DNA from: Ktedonobacteria bacterium
GTDB taxonomy: Bacteria; Chloroflexota; Ktedonobacteria; Ktedonobacterales; JACDGC01
Assembly (NCBI GenBank): GCA_027459785.1
Contig: DAIDGU010000046.1
Location: 1-64,000 of the forward strand
Direction of reading: 5' to 3'
DNA length: 64,000 nt
Under the pieces are notes generated by a model. That model was not told the origin of the DNA, did not search any database, and saw only the letters and a list, made by a program, of their open reading frames with translations. This document shows, one piece after another, positions 9,781-19,582 of the stretch; the first letter of the stretch is position 1, and each line of letters starts with the position of its first letter. The position numbers and the translations under genes were made by a program.

Positions 9781-10470
9781 CTAGGCCGCAGCCCAGGAAC
9801 CGACCAACCAGGGATGGTGCGCGTTGGTGCGCCGCAGGGCCGCCGCCAGCCAGGCACGCGCGGCGGGCGCGAGCGCGGGCAGCGCGTGCGCGAAGTCGGC
9901 CTGGTTCTTGGGCAGAGCGGGATTGTTCGATTTGTAGAGCAGTGCCACTTCCGGCGCGAGGATCGGCAGCCCACCGGGCGCGGCGATGAACGCCTGGGCG
10001 ATGGGCAGACGAATGGCGGGATCGCGCCGGAACAAAAACGTATCCCCCGCCGCCTCGTTGAAAAGGATCTCCAGGAAATCTGGCGTGTACCGAGGGTTGC
10101 GGCACCAGATCGTATGGACCGGCAGCTCGATATAATCGCGCGCCATCCAGGGGATGAGTTCGCCGGCGATGGCTTGTTCCAGCGACCAGCCGCGCGCTTC
10201 GAGGTAGGTATACATCGGCTTTTGGTCGGCGCGCAAGATGGCGATGTCGATATCCTTGTGTTCCCGCGTGACGCGATCCAGAAAGAGGTCGATGGCCCAG
10301 CCGCCGCCGATGCCCCAGCGGTGCGGGTAGGCCGCCAGCAACGCCGCGATCCGGCGCGGCTCCACGAAATCAGCACGTTTGCCCACGGTTGATGCTTCCT
10401 TCAACAGATGACTCCACAGGCAGCGACATTGCATCCCAGGCGGCGACATTGCCCCATACGCTGCTGCCAT
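9781..10470 (-). CDS. Nucleotidyltransferase-fold protein (aminoglycoside adenylyltransferase-like)
   Basis: WGIGGGWAIDLFLDRVTREHKDIDIAILRADQ; start uncertain. Confidence 0.7.
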   Translation of the reverse strand: MAAAYGAMSPPGMQCRCLWSHLLKEASTVGKRADFVEPRRIAALLAAYPHRWGIGGGWAIDLFLDRVTREHKDIDIAILRADQKPMYTYLEARGWSLEQAIAGELIPWMARDYIELPVHTIWCRNPRYTPDFLEILFNEAAGDTFLFRRDPAIRLPIAQAFIAAPGGLPILAPEVALLYKSNNPALPKNQADFAHALPALAPAARAWLAAALRRTNAHHPWLVGSWAAA

Positions 10471-10525
10471 TGTAACATCTGGCGTGTGCTATCGTTACAT
10501 GCAAGAGAAAGCAGGAGGTTAGACC

Positions 10526-11011
10526 ATGCAATCATTACCAGCATACCCCGAATCCAGCAACCTGGCCGCGCGCGACGCACAGCAACAGGAGCGCACGGCA
10601 TTCATGCGCGACATCGGCACGGGCTTCGGCTCGCTGGCCGGTGCCAGTTTGCTCTTTCTTTCCGTGCTAGCGAACCAGTCCGCGCACGATCTGGTGATTA
10701 CGGTGGCAGTCGCGTGCTTCGCGGTCGCGTTGCCGCTGCTGGCCTTCACCACGGTGGCAGCCTATGCGCTGGCCCAGTTCGTTGCCAAGCCAGAGGCCAA
10801 GCAGAGTGGCCGGTTGCGCCGCGCGATTGGCACGACCACTTTTTTTGGCTTGCTCGGCACGGCGGGGGTGGTCGGGGGCATCACAGCGCTGCTGTGGCGG
10901 CTGGAAATGGTGGCGGCGCTCGGCTTCGCCGGCTGCGCGCTGATCGCGCTGGTGACGTTCCTGAGCTTCGCGCGCCATGTCGCCGCCGCGCATAAGTCAC
11001 CGACGCAGTAA
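10526..11011 (+). CDS. Hypothetical membrane protein
   Basis: Four hydrophobic segments. Confidence 0.65.
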   Translation: MQSLPAYPESSNLAARDAQQQERTAFMRDIGTGFGSLAGASLLFLSVLANQSAHDLVITVAVACFAVALPLLAFTTVAAYALAQFVAKPEAKQSGRLRRAIGTTTFFGLLGTAGVVGGITALLWRLEMVAALGFAGCALIALVTFLSFARHVAAAHKSPTQ

Positions 11012-11089
11012 GCGCCGGAAGTCCCATGATTGTCGCGTATCCTGGGCGGCGGTGCTATGCTCACAGGAGAGAGAGGAGCAGCATCGCCG

Positions 11090-13996
11090 ATGTCCACTGT
11101 GCCGCGCCCCACCCCGTCCGCCGTCGCCGCCACTGAAACCCCGTGCTTCCTGTGCGCGCTGGATGGCACGCGCTGCCAGATCCCGCAGATCGAAGGCAAA
11201 CTCATCGGCGCGCGGGTGGAACGCCGCGAACCCAAGCAGATCGCCGTCATCGGCTTGGTGACGGACGCGGGGGTGCGCGTGCGGTTGAACCTGGGGCCGA
11301 GCGCGGTCGCGCTGGTGGAACGCCTGGCCGTGCTGCCGGCGGAGGTGCTGCACCAACTGCGGTGCCGCGCGCTGCACCTCGTGCCGGGCAAGGCGAACCC
11401 GCCCGCGCCGGGGCAACAGCCCTTCGAGGTGGCGCTGGCGCTGCCCGCGACGCTGGCGATCATCGAACCCGATCTGCTGCTCAACATCACCGATCTCAGC
11501 CACGGCAATTACTGCGTGCGCCAGGAAGTGCTGCGCGATCTGTTTCCCAGCCCGCCCAACGCGGCAGGGCTGCGCGGCACGCTGATCCACACGATCTTCA
11601 AAGAGTTGCTCAAAGATCCCGCGCTGCAACCGGAGCCGCTGGTGGATGCCAACCTGCGGGCGGCAGTCGTGGCGCTGGCCGAGACGGGCGCGACGGAAAA
11701 CGAATTGCGCGGGGAGATCGCAGCGCACCTCACCAACCTGGCCGCCTGGCGGACGACGCAACAGGCGCGCTTCACGGATGCCCGCGTGCGCGCCGAAACC
11801 TTCTTGCTGGCCCCAGAGATTGGCCTGAAGGGCCGGCTAGACATCCTGCTGGAAGGCGCGCGGGAGCGCAGCTTGCTGGAATTGAAGACAGGCCGCGCCG
11901 CTGGCGAATTGCCCAAGCAAGATCATCGCTGGCAGGTGTACGGCTACCACGCGCTGCTGGCGGCGCGCGGCAACGGCCAGCCACCCCTGGCGCGGCTGCT
12001 CTATTCCGGCACGCCCGGCGCGGCGGCGGACTACGGCATCCCCTGCACGCTGCGCGAGATCCAGCGCGTCATCGGCATCCGCAACGAGCTGGCGCTGGTG
12101 CGCGTGACCGGCACCGTCCCCCCGCCGCCCGGCGGCAATAAGTGTGGGCGCTGCGCCATGCGCGCCAGTTGCGCCGAAACGTCGGCGCTCATCGGCTGGC
12201 AGCCGCCTCCTGGCGATCCGCCCCTGCCGCGCCAGGAGCGCGACGCCGTATGGTTCCGGCACTGGTGGGCGCTGCAACGCCTGGAAGGCCGCGCCAGCGA
12301 GCAGCAAACGCACGCGCTCTGGCAACAGACGGCGGCGGAACGCATCGCAGTGGGCAGCGCCATCGGCCCGCTTGAATTGCTCGCGCCGCCCCAGGCGACC
12401 GAGAAGCACGAGTGGCTTTACACCTTCCGCTGCGCCAACTCCTCCGAGCTGCGCGAGGGCGACGAGGTGTTGCTCAGCGACGGCGATCCAGTACACGGCG
12501 AGGTCGTCAGCGGCACCCTGATCGAGATCAAGGCGGATCACCTGACGGTGTGGGCGCGCGAGCAGATCGACGCTCCCGCGCTGATCGACCGCTATAGCGC
12601 GGACGTGGTGCAGCGCCGCATGCTGCATAACCTCACGCGCTGGCTGCACGTGGACGACCACCGCCGCGCGCTGGTGCGCGGGGCAACGCGCCCGCGCTTC
12701 AATCCCGATCCGCCACCGCTGAACCCGACGACGCTGCTGGGGCTGAACGGCGAGCAGGCCGACGCCGTCGTGCGCGCCTTGACGATGAAAGATTACCTGC
12801 TGATTCAAGGGCCACCGGGGACGGGCAAGACCAAGGTCATCGCTGCCATCGCCGGCGCGCTGGTGGGGCGCGGCTATCGCGTGGCGCTGGCGGCCTATAC
12901 GAACCAGGCGACAGATACGCTGCTGGCACGGCTGGTGGCGAGCGGCGTCACGAACGTCATCCGCCTGGGCCACGAAGTGGCCGTCGCGCCGGAATTGCAC
13001 CAGTATCGCCTGCTGGCCCAGGCCCGCGCCCGTGCCGGCACGGCAACGCCTGCGGCGGAGGAGGTGCGCGCGGTGCTGCGCGCCGCGCCGGTGGTGGCGG
13101 CGACGGTGGCCACGTGGTCCGCCGAGGCGCACGAGGTCGAAGGCACCATGCCGCTGTTCGACGTGATGCTGGTGGACGAGGCGACGCAGATCACGCTGCC
13201 CGGCGTGCTGGGCGCGCTACGCTGGGGCCGGCGCTTCATCCTGGTGGGCGACGAGCGCCAATTGCCACCGCTGGTGCAGAGTCCCGCCGCCCTGGCGAAC
13301 GGGCTGGGCATCTCGCTTTTCGAGGCGCTGCTGGCGAAAGCCCCGGCGGAAGCCGTGGTGGCGCTCCGCCGCCAGTATCGTATGCACACGGCCATCTGCG
13401 CCTTCCCCAGCCAGCACTTTTATGGTGGCAAGCTGGTGGCGGACGATGCCGTCGCCCATGCCCCGCTGCCCATCACGCCGGCTCGCTACGCGGCCATCCT
13501 TGATCCCGCGCGCCCGGTCGTGTGGGTTGAAACGCCGCCCCCTCCTGTGGATCAACGGGGTGGGTCGGGGGTGGCGCGTGCGCTGAAAGTCAATGAGGCG
13601 GAAGCGCAGATGGCGGCACAGCTCGCGCTGGCACTGACGGCCAGCGGGCTGGACGCGACAGAGATCGGCGTGATCGCGCCCTTTCGGGCGCAGGTAGCGC
13701 GCATCCGCCAGCTTGCCGGCGATCTGGTGGCGCAGGGCGCGACCATCGACACCGTCGATCGCTTCCAGGGTAGCGAACGCGCGGCGATCATCCTCTCGCT
13801 CACCGCCAGCGCGCCCCTCACGCCGGCCGCGGGGCTACCGGCCTTTTTGGGCGATCCGCGTCGGCTGAACGTGGCGCTCACCCGCGCCCGCCACAAGCTG
13901 ATCATCCTGGGCAACCGCGCCGCCGTCGCGCCGCAATCCCTGCTGGGCGCGCTGGCCGAGCATTGCGCGGATGTGGCCGTGGAATGGCGCGGGTGA
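11090..13996 (+). CDS. Dna2-like protein: Cas4/RecB-type Fe-S nuclease fused to SF1 helicase
   Basis: Single upstream Cys (NYCVRQEVLRDL) plus C-x2-C-x5-C (CGRCAMRASC); nuclease ELK and QVYGY motifs; Walker A QGPPGTGKTK; VDEATQ; C-terminal NVALTRARHKL. Confidence 0.88.
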   Translation: MSTVPRPTPSAVAATETPCFLCALDGTRCQIPQIEGKLIGARVERREPKQIAVIGLVTDAGVRVRLNLGPSAVALVERLAVLPAEVLHQLRCRALHLVPGKANPPAPGQQPFEVALALPATLAIIEPDLLLNITDLSHGNYCVRQEVLRDLFPSPPNAAGLRGTLIHTIFKELLKDPALQPEPLVDANLRAAVVALAETGATENELRGEIAAHLTNLAAWRTTQQARFTDARVRAETFLLAPEIGLKGRLDILLEGARERSLLELKTGRAAGELPKQDHRWQVYGYHALLAARGNGQPPLARLLYSGTPGAAADYGIPCTLREIQRVIGIRNELALVRVTGTVPPPPGGNKCGRCAMRASCAETSALIGWQPPPGDPPLPRQERDAVWFRHWWALQRLEGRASEQQTHALWQQTAAERIAVGSAIGPLELLAPPQATEKHEWLYTFRCANSSELREGDEVLLSDGDPVHGEVVSGTLIEIKADHLTVWAREQIDAPALIDRYSADVVQRRMLHNLTRWLHVDDHRRALVRGATRPRFNPDPPPLNPTTLLGLNGEQADAVVRALTMKDYLLIQGPPGTGKTKVIAAIAGALVGRGYRVALAAYTNQATDTLLARLVASGVTNVIRLGHEVAVAPELHQYRLLAQARARAGTATPAAEEVRAVLRAAPVVAATVATWSAEAHEVEGTMPLFDVMLVDEATQITLPGVLGALRWGRRFILVGDERQLPPLVQSPAALANGLGISLFEALLAKAPAEAVVALRRQYRMHTAICAFPSQHFYGGKLVADDAVAHAPLPITPARYAAILDPARPVVWVETPPPPVDQRGGSGVARALKVNEAEAQMAAQLALALTASGLDATEIGVIAPFRAQVARIRQLAGDLVAQGATIDTVDRFQGSERAAIILSLTASAPLTPAAGLPAFLGDPRRLNVALTRARHKLIILGNRAAVAPQSLLGALAEHCADVAVEWRG

Positions 13997-14060
13997 GCGC
14001 GCCCTCAGCGTGTATGTGACGACGCTACTCCCCCACAACGGGACAGTGCCGGAACAGGAG

Positions 14061-14140
14061 GGCGGACAGGAATGTCCGCCCCACGATCACCGGGAGGACA
14101 GCCATTCGTGTCAATCACGCGGCGGACAGGAATGTCCGCC
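14061..14140. repeat. Two copies of dispersed palindromic repeat GGCGGACAGGAATGTCCGCC
   Basis: Exact 20-mers at 14061-14080 and 14121-14140. Confidence 0.95.
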
Positions 14141-14260
14141 CCACGAAATTTGCTGCTCGCCCCACGATCATTATGGGCCTTAGTGTGATCGCGATTCATC
14201 GCGCTTCACGTCCCATGCCTGTCATACCGATTGCTGATAAAGATGGTGGTCAGCGCGGCC

Positions 14261-14316
14261 GGACAGCCATTCCTGTCTGTCCTCCGGGGGAGCGTGACAG
14301 ACAGGAATGGCTGTCC
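14261..14316. repeat. Perfect 21-bp inverted repeat with 14-nt spacer, related to the palindromic family
   Basis: GGACAGCCATTCCTGTCTGTC (14261-14281) and GACAGACAGGAATGGCTGTCC (14296-14316). Confidence 0.95.
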
Positions 14317-14525
14317 TCCGGTACCCATATTGATTATCCGCAAAGGGGATTGCCCTCCGCACGATCCGCCCCGTCCCAGCCTCCGCAGGGAGGCTTCGTG
14401 ATCGAAGCCCAGCGGCTTTAGCCGCCGGCTGGTCGGGTGTGGCAGTCGCGGCTCCGCCAGCTGGCCGGGCGCGGCGTGCGCGAAGTTCTTGGCGTGAGCG
14501 CGGTTCCGCCGCCTAGCCCCCGCGC

Positions 14526-17513
14526 CTACGTCGCGGTGACGCGCATCAGGGGCAGCCCGTCGGCATCCACCAGCAGCACGCCGAAAAGCCAGGGACCGCT
14601 GGCCGGCGCGGCGAGTTGCACGCTGATGATATGCCGCCCTGTTGTCAGCGGGTGCGGGCCAAAGCGCGTGACGGGCCAGTGGCGCGCGAGGCCGGCCAGC
14701 GTCGGTTGCGGCGTTCCGCCGTCCATGGTGGCCCCATCAACGGTGATAACCAGGGGGCCGCTGGCCCAGGTGTCGAACGAAAGCGTCGTCGCCTCCGCGA
14801 GATCAATGGCTGCGGTCGCCTCGGCGGTCAGGGCTTGTTCGGTAGCCAGCAGCGCGGTGAAAGGATCGGTCAAATTGGTGCGTGGCACGAGATCGGCGCG
14901 GAACGCCGTCCAGGTGGTCTGGCCGTCATAACGCACCTGCCAGCTCTGGATGGGCGGCTGGAGATCGGGGCCACGCAAGACCACCTCGCGCTGCTCGTCG
15001 CCTGCCGTGAAGCGCACGTCGCACGACCACTGCTGCGGTTGCAAGGTCGGTGCCAGCGTGAAGGGAACCGGAACGAGCGTCGCCGCGCTGAGGTCGCGGA
15101 AGGTCTGCACGATTTTCGTGGCACTCTGCGCGTGGCTGTGTCGCCAGATAAGCGCCACGTCGCAGGGGTCCGCTTGGCCGTCCGCCGCGTAAGGTGGCAC
15201 CAGCAACACTTGCCCTAACGTCGCCGCCCCATCGGCTGCCGCGTGGGCGCTGAGGTGCGCGAAGGGGGGCGAGGGAGCCTGGCGCGGGCTGATCGCCGCC
15301 GCTGATGCCCAGCGCGCCGTAGCGGTAAAAGGCGCGTCTTTCGGCGTTGCCGGCACGGTGACGAAAAGGCGCTGCGTCGCCTGATCGTAGCGCCAGGCGA
15401 GAGGTTGCTCCGCGCCGTCGCACACTTCCTGCGGCGCGGTGACGCCGACGAAGGTCAGCGTATAGGTGCGGATCGCGGGCAGCGTCGGGCAATAGCCGGC
15501 CACCGGCGCAATGCGCAGCGTGCGCGCCGACGCGCCATCCGCCGTGCTGGTGATGGTGGTCCATTCACACGCGCCCCGCTGATAGTCCTCGGTGGTGCCG
15601 TCATCCTCGTAGAGCCGAAACGTACCATCCGCCCCAGGAAAGATGCGCAGTTCCAGGTGCTCGGCGGGAATATCGGCGAGATGCAGGGCAGGGGGTCCGT
15701 GCCGCGTCGAGACGGCGGTGGCCAGGGGAATGATCGCGCCCGCCCGCACGAAAAGCGGCATGGTGGTGAGATCGCCCGCCACGCGTTCCCAGCGCGGACC
15801 CACCAGCGCCGCGCCGGTATCGAAGCGATACCAGGTTCCCGGCGGCAGCCACACATCCACCGTCGCTACGCCGGTCGCTGGATCGGCAGGTTGGGTGATG
15901 GGCGCGGCGATGAGATCGTCGCCCAGCAGATACTGCCCCGGTGCGGCATAAGCATCTTCATGGTCGGGGTACGCATAATACATCGGGCGGCAGAGCGCGA
16001 TCCCCTGATCATGCGTGTGCCGCGCCATAGTATAAAGGTAGGGGATCAACTGGTAGCGCAGCGCGAATGCCTGGCGCGCGGCGGCCAGCACGGGCGCGGG
16101 GAAGGCCCAGGGGCGACGTTCGCCCAGGGGATCTTTAGTGGCGTGCAGCCGCAAGCACGGGCTGAGCGCGCCGAACTGCACCCAGCGCACGAAAAGTTCC
16201 GGTTCCACCGCGCCGAAGTGGCCGCCGATGTCATGACTCCACCAGCCGAAGCCGACGTTCGCCGCCGTCGCCGTGAAGTGCGGCAAGGCCGCCAGCGTGG
16301 CCCAGCCGCCAAATGTGTCGCCGCTGAAGCCCAGCGGATAGCGATGATTGCCCAGACCGCCCCACCGGCTGAAAAGCAGCGGGCGCTGTCCCCGGCGACG
16401 CGCGTCGGTGAAGTGCAGATGATTGAGCCAGATCAACGGATCGAGGCCGGCGATCTCTGTGCTTTCGCCCTGTTGCCAGTCGATCCACCAGAAATCGACG
16501 CCCTGGTCTTCTAAGGGGTGATGGAGGTGGCGGAAATAGGCGGCGGCGAACGCGGGATCGGCGATGCGAAAGGGGATGGGTGTCCCCGCCGTGGCCGGCT
16601 GGCTCAGCGCCGCCGCGACATCAGCGTAGGCCGTTTCGTGGGGATGGACGCCCTCGGCGGGATGGAGGTTCAGGGTGACACGCAAGCCCTGCGCGTGCAT
16701 CGCCGCCAGGAAGGCTGCTGGATCGGGAAAAAGATCATGATTCCAACTATAGCCCGTCCAATGCCCCGGCGTGTGCCAGTCCATATCGACCACCAACACA
16801 TCCAGCGGGAGTTGCTGCTCGGCGAAATCGGCGACGAGTTGGTGCAAATCGTCGGCGCTATAGGGCCAGAAGCGCGACCACCAAATGCCCAGGACGTAGC
16901 GCGGGATAAGCGGCACTGCCCCGCCGAAGTGCGTATACTCGGCCAGCGCCTCAGAATAGGCATGCCCATAGCCGAAAAAATACCAATCCTGCACGGATTG
17001 CTCAGGTCGCGCCTGCACCCAGCCGCCATCCGCCGTGAAGACGACGCCTTGGCTGTCATCGACCAGCGCCCAGCCGTCGCGCGCGACCAGTCCCGGCTCC
17101 AGCGGCACATCCCCGCCGGTGTCGTCCAGGGTGCGCCGTGTGCCACCCAGGTTGTCGGTGGCCGGCTGCCCCGGTCGCCAGGTGGTGGCCGTGTCTGGCA
17201 CGGTGATCGTCAGGTTGTCCGCCGTGAAGCACCCGCTGTGCAGGCGATAGGTGAGCCGCAGCGCGCCTGTATCGATCCAGATCTGCTCGCCATCTTCGCG
17301 CACCGTGAAGGCCGGCGGCGCGGCGCTATGCCGCTGTGGAAAGGCGAACGTGGCGGCATCGGTGAAGACGCCAGAAGGCGACCATTCCAGCCGCAGCAAA
17401 CGGGCCGTCAGCACCGTGAAGCGGACATGCCCTCGCACGACCACCGCCAGGGGATGGGCATGCGGGTTCCCCGCCAGGCGGATACGTTCCAAAAAATCGT
17501 TCTGTTCCATCAC
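14526..17513 (-). CDS. Glycoside hydrolase family 31 (alpha-glucosidase/alpha-xylosidase-like)
   Basis: WWSRFWPYS, VLVVDMDWH, GFSGDTFGGW, FGWWSHDIGGHFG, RYQLIPYLYT. Confidence 0.93.
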   Translation of the reverse strand: MMEQNDFLERIRLAGNPHAHPLAVVVRGHVRFTVLTARLLRLEWSPSGVFTDAATFAFPQRHSAAPPAFTVREDGEQIWIDTGALRLTYRLHSGCFTADNLTITVPDTATTWRPGQPATDNLGGTRRTLDDTGGDVPLEPGLVARDGWALVDDSQGVVFTADGGWVQARPEQSVQDWYFFGYGHAYSEALAEYTHFGGAVPLIPRYVLGIWWSRFWPYSADDLHQLVADFAEQQLPLDVLVVDMDWHTPGHWTGYSWNHDLFPDPAAFLAAMHAQGLRVTLNLHPAEGVHPHETAYADVAAALSQPATAGTPIPFRIADPAFAAAYFRHLHHPLEDQGVDFWWIDWQQGESTEIAGLDPLIWLNHLHFTDARRRGQRPLLFSRWGGLGNHRYPLGFSGDTFGGWATLAALPHFTATAANVGFGWWSHDIGGHFGAVEPELFVRWVQFGALSPCLRLHATKDPLGERRPWAFPAPVLAAARQAFALRYQLIPYLYTMARHTHDQGIALCRPMYYAYPDHEDAYAAPGQYLLGDDLIAAPITQPADPATGVATVDVWLPPGTWYRFDTGAALVGPRWERVAGDLTTMPLFVRAGAIIPLATAVSTRHGPPALHLADIPAEHLELRIFPGADGTFRLYEDDGTTEDYQRGACEWTTITSTADGASARTLRIAPVAGYCPTLPAIRTYTLTFVGVTAPQEVCDGAEQPLAWRYDQATQRLFVTVPATPKDAPFTATARWASAAAISPRQAPSPPFAHLSAHAAADGAATLGQVLLVPPYAADGQADPCDVALIWRHSHAQSATKIVQTFRDLSAATLVPVPFTLAPTLQPQQWSCDVRFTAGDEQREVVLRGPDLQPPIQSWQVRYDGQTTWTAFRADLVPRTNLTDPFTALLATEQALTAEATAAIDLAEATTLSFDTWASGPLVITVDGATMDGGTPQPTLAGLARHWPVTRFGPHPLTTGRHIISVQLAAPASGPWLFGVLLVDADGLPLMRVTAT

Positions 17514-18448
17514 TATCCTTTAAGGCCGGTGGTGACGACACCACGCATGATCTGGCGCTGAAAGATCAGAAAGAGGACGAGCGGTGGCACAGTGGCGATG
17601 ACGAAGCCGGCCAACAGCACGTTTTGTGGCTGGTAGGAATTCTGGGCGATTGCCTGCTGGTAGAGCGCCGGAGAAATCGGCAGGCTATTGGGATCGTTGA
17701 GGACCAACAACGGCCAGAGGAAATCTTTCCAGGTGGCGAAGATGGTGAACATCGAGACGACCGCCAGGGCGGGCAGCGAATTCGGCAGGACGATGCGCGT
17801 GAAGATTTGCCAGGCATTCGCGCCATCGATGCGCGCCGCTTCGATCAACTCGTTGGGCAGCGTGTCGAAAAAGCTCTTGAGAATGATGATATTGAAGGCA
17901 TTGGCCGCCTCTGGCAGCCAGATCGCCCACCAACTGCCGATCAGCGAGATGCCAAAAATGGGCAGGTGGATCACGGTGAAGTACTGTGGGATGAGGTAGG
18001 CGATGGCCGGGACCATCAGGGTGCTGAGGAAGAAGAACAACAGGACGTTGCTGAAGATCGGTTTCAGCTTCGAGAGCGCGTAGGCCGCGGTCGCCGAGAC
18101 CAGCAGTTGCAAAGCCACCGCGCCGGTGGCCAGCGCAGCAGTGTTCGCCAGGTAGCGCAGGGAGTTGAGTTGCTGCCACGCTTTGACGAAGTTGATCCAT
18201 TCCGGCGAGCTTGGCCACAGCACCGGCGGCGTGTTGAAGATTTGGATACTCGGCTTGAGCGCGCCGCTCACCATCCACAGCAAGGGTCCGATGGTAAGCA
18301 CCGTCCCCAACAACAACAGACCAAAAATGGTCCAATGGGCGATTTTAACGGCGGGTTTGCGAAACTCCAGGTCGGAGATGATCGACCGCTCATGGTTGGC
18401 GGTGGCGCGGAGGGTGATGCGGCGGCGCCCTTTGATGCTCAACTGCAT
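17513..18448 (-). CDS. Carbohydrate ABC transporter permease (MalG-like)
   Basis: [34 protein letters not shown]-type EAA motif; start [10 protein letters not shown]. Confidence 0.93.
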   Translation of the reverse strand: [311 protein letters not shown]

Positions 18449-18450
18449 AG

Positions 18451-19398
18451 CTACTCTGCTCCTCCAAGGTTGAGGCGACGGGTGATGCCGAAATAGATCA
18501 GGGAGAGGACGACGAGCACCAGGAAGAGGATCACGCTCAAGGCGCTCGCCGCGCCAAAGTTGCCGCTGTTGAAGGCGTAGTTGTAGATCAACAGGATGAC
18601 AGTCATCGTCGAAAGATCCGGTCCCCCGCCGGTCAACGTGAACGGCTCGGTGAAGACCTGCACCGTGGCGATGATCTGGATGAGCAGCAAGATGAGCATG
18701 ATGCCGCGCATCTGGGGAAGGGTGATATTCCAGATGCGCCGCCAGATGTTCGCGCCGTCGAGTTCCGCCGCCTCGTAGAGTTGCGCGGGAATGCCTTGCA
18801 GCGCCGCCATATAGATGAGGACGGTGCCACCCATGTTGGCCCAGGTCGTCACGATGACCAACGAGGGCAAAGCGGTGCTGGGCGACTGTAACCAGGGCTG
18901 TGGGGCCGCATGCACAACCGAAAGGAGCGAGTTGATCAAGCCGCCATCGTGGGTATACATGTAGCGCCACAAAAAAGCTGTGACCAGGGGCGGGATGATC
19001 ACCGGCAGGTAGAATGCCAGGCGAAAGTAGCCGGTGCCGTGGCGGATTTCATTGATGGCGATGGCCAACACAATCGGAATGAGGTAGCCGATCAACAAAC
19101 CGTAGAGCGCATAGGACGCGCTATTGCGCCAGGCCGTCCAGAAGAGCGGATCATGCAAGACAAAGCGGTAATTGCTCCAGCCCGCGAAGGTGGGGACGCC
19201 ATAGAATGCGTTTTTTTGAAAACTGAGGATAAACCCATATACGACGGGATACCAGACAAAAAAACCGAAGATGCCCAGCGCCGGCAGCAAAAAAAGGATG
19301 CCCGCCGTATTGCGGCGCGCGAAGCGCAGCAGCGGCTGCACGCGACTGGTGGTGCGGGGTTCCGCCTGCGACAGCGCAGGTTGATCCAGTGTGACCAT
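18451..19398 (-). CDS. Carbohydrate ABC transporter permease (MalF-like)
   Basis: YEAAELDGANIWRRIWNITLPQMRG EAA loop; start MVTLDQPALS preceded by AGGAGGT. Confidence 0.93.
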   Translation of the reverse strand: MVTLDQPALSQAEPRTTSRVQPLLRFARRNTAGILFLLPALGIFGFFVWYPVVYGFILSFQKNAFYGVPTFAGWSNYRFVLHDPLFWTAWRNSASYALYGLLIGYLIPIVLAIAINEIRHGTGYFRLAFYLPVIIPPLVTAFLWRYMYTHDGGLINSLLSVVHAAPQPWLQSPSTALPSLVIVTTWANMGGTVLIYMAALQGIPAQLYEAAELDGANIWRRIWNITLPQMRGIMLILLLIQIIATVQVFTEPFTLTGGGPDLSTMTVILLIYNYAFNSGNFGAASALSVILFLVLVVLSLIYFGITRRLNLGGAE

Positions 19399-19582
19399 CG
19401 TTGACCTCCTGAGCGCGCAAAGGGGAACGCGCACCGACATCGGGTGATCGAACACGAAAATCAGAAAGTGACACGCAATTCACGAAAAAAGGCTGCTTCT
19501 TCGTGGTCAGCGTGATCGCTTCGTGGCTTGCGTGTTCGATCGGTTCCTCCGGATATAGGATCAGACGTTCGCTAGCAATGGC

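Noticed and set aside
9781-10470. Nucleotidyltransferase considered as MNT/HEPN-type antitoxin
   Set aside because: No adjacent HEPN gene; it looks like a stand-alone adenylyltransferase-like protein.
15405-16514. 369-aa ORF antisense to GH31
   Set aside because: Shadow frame; no motifs and no plausible RBS.
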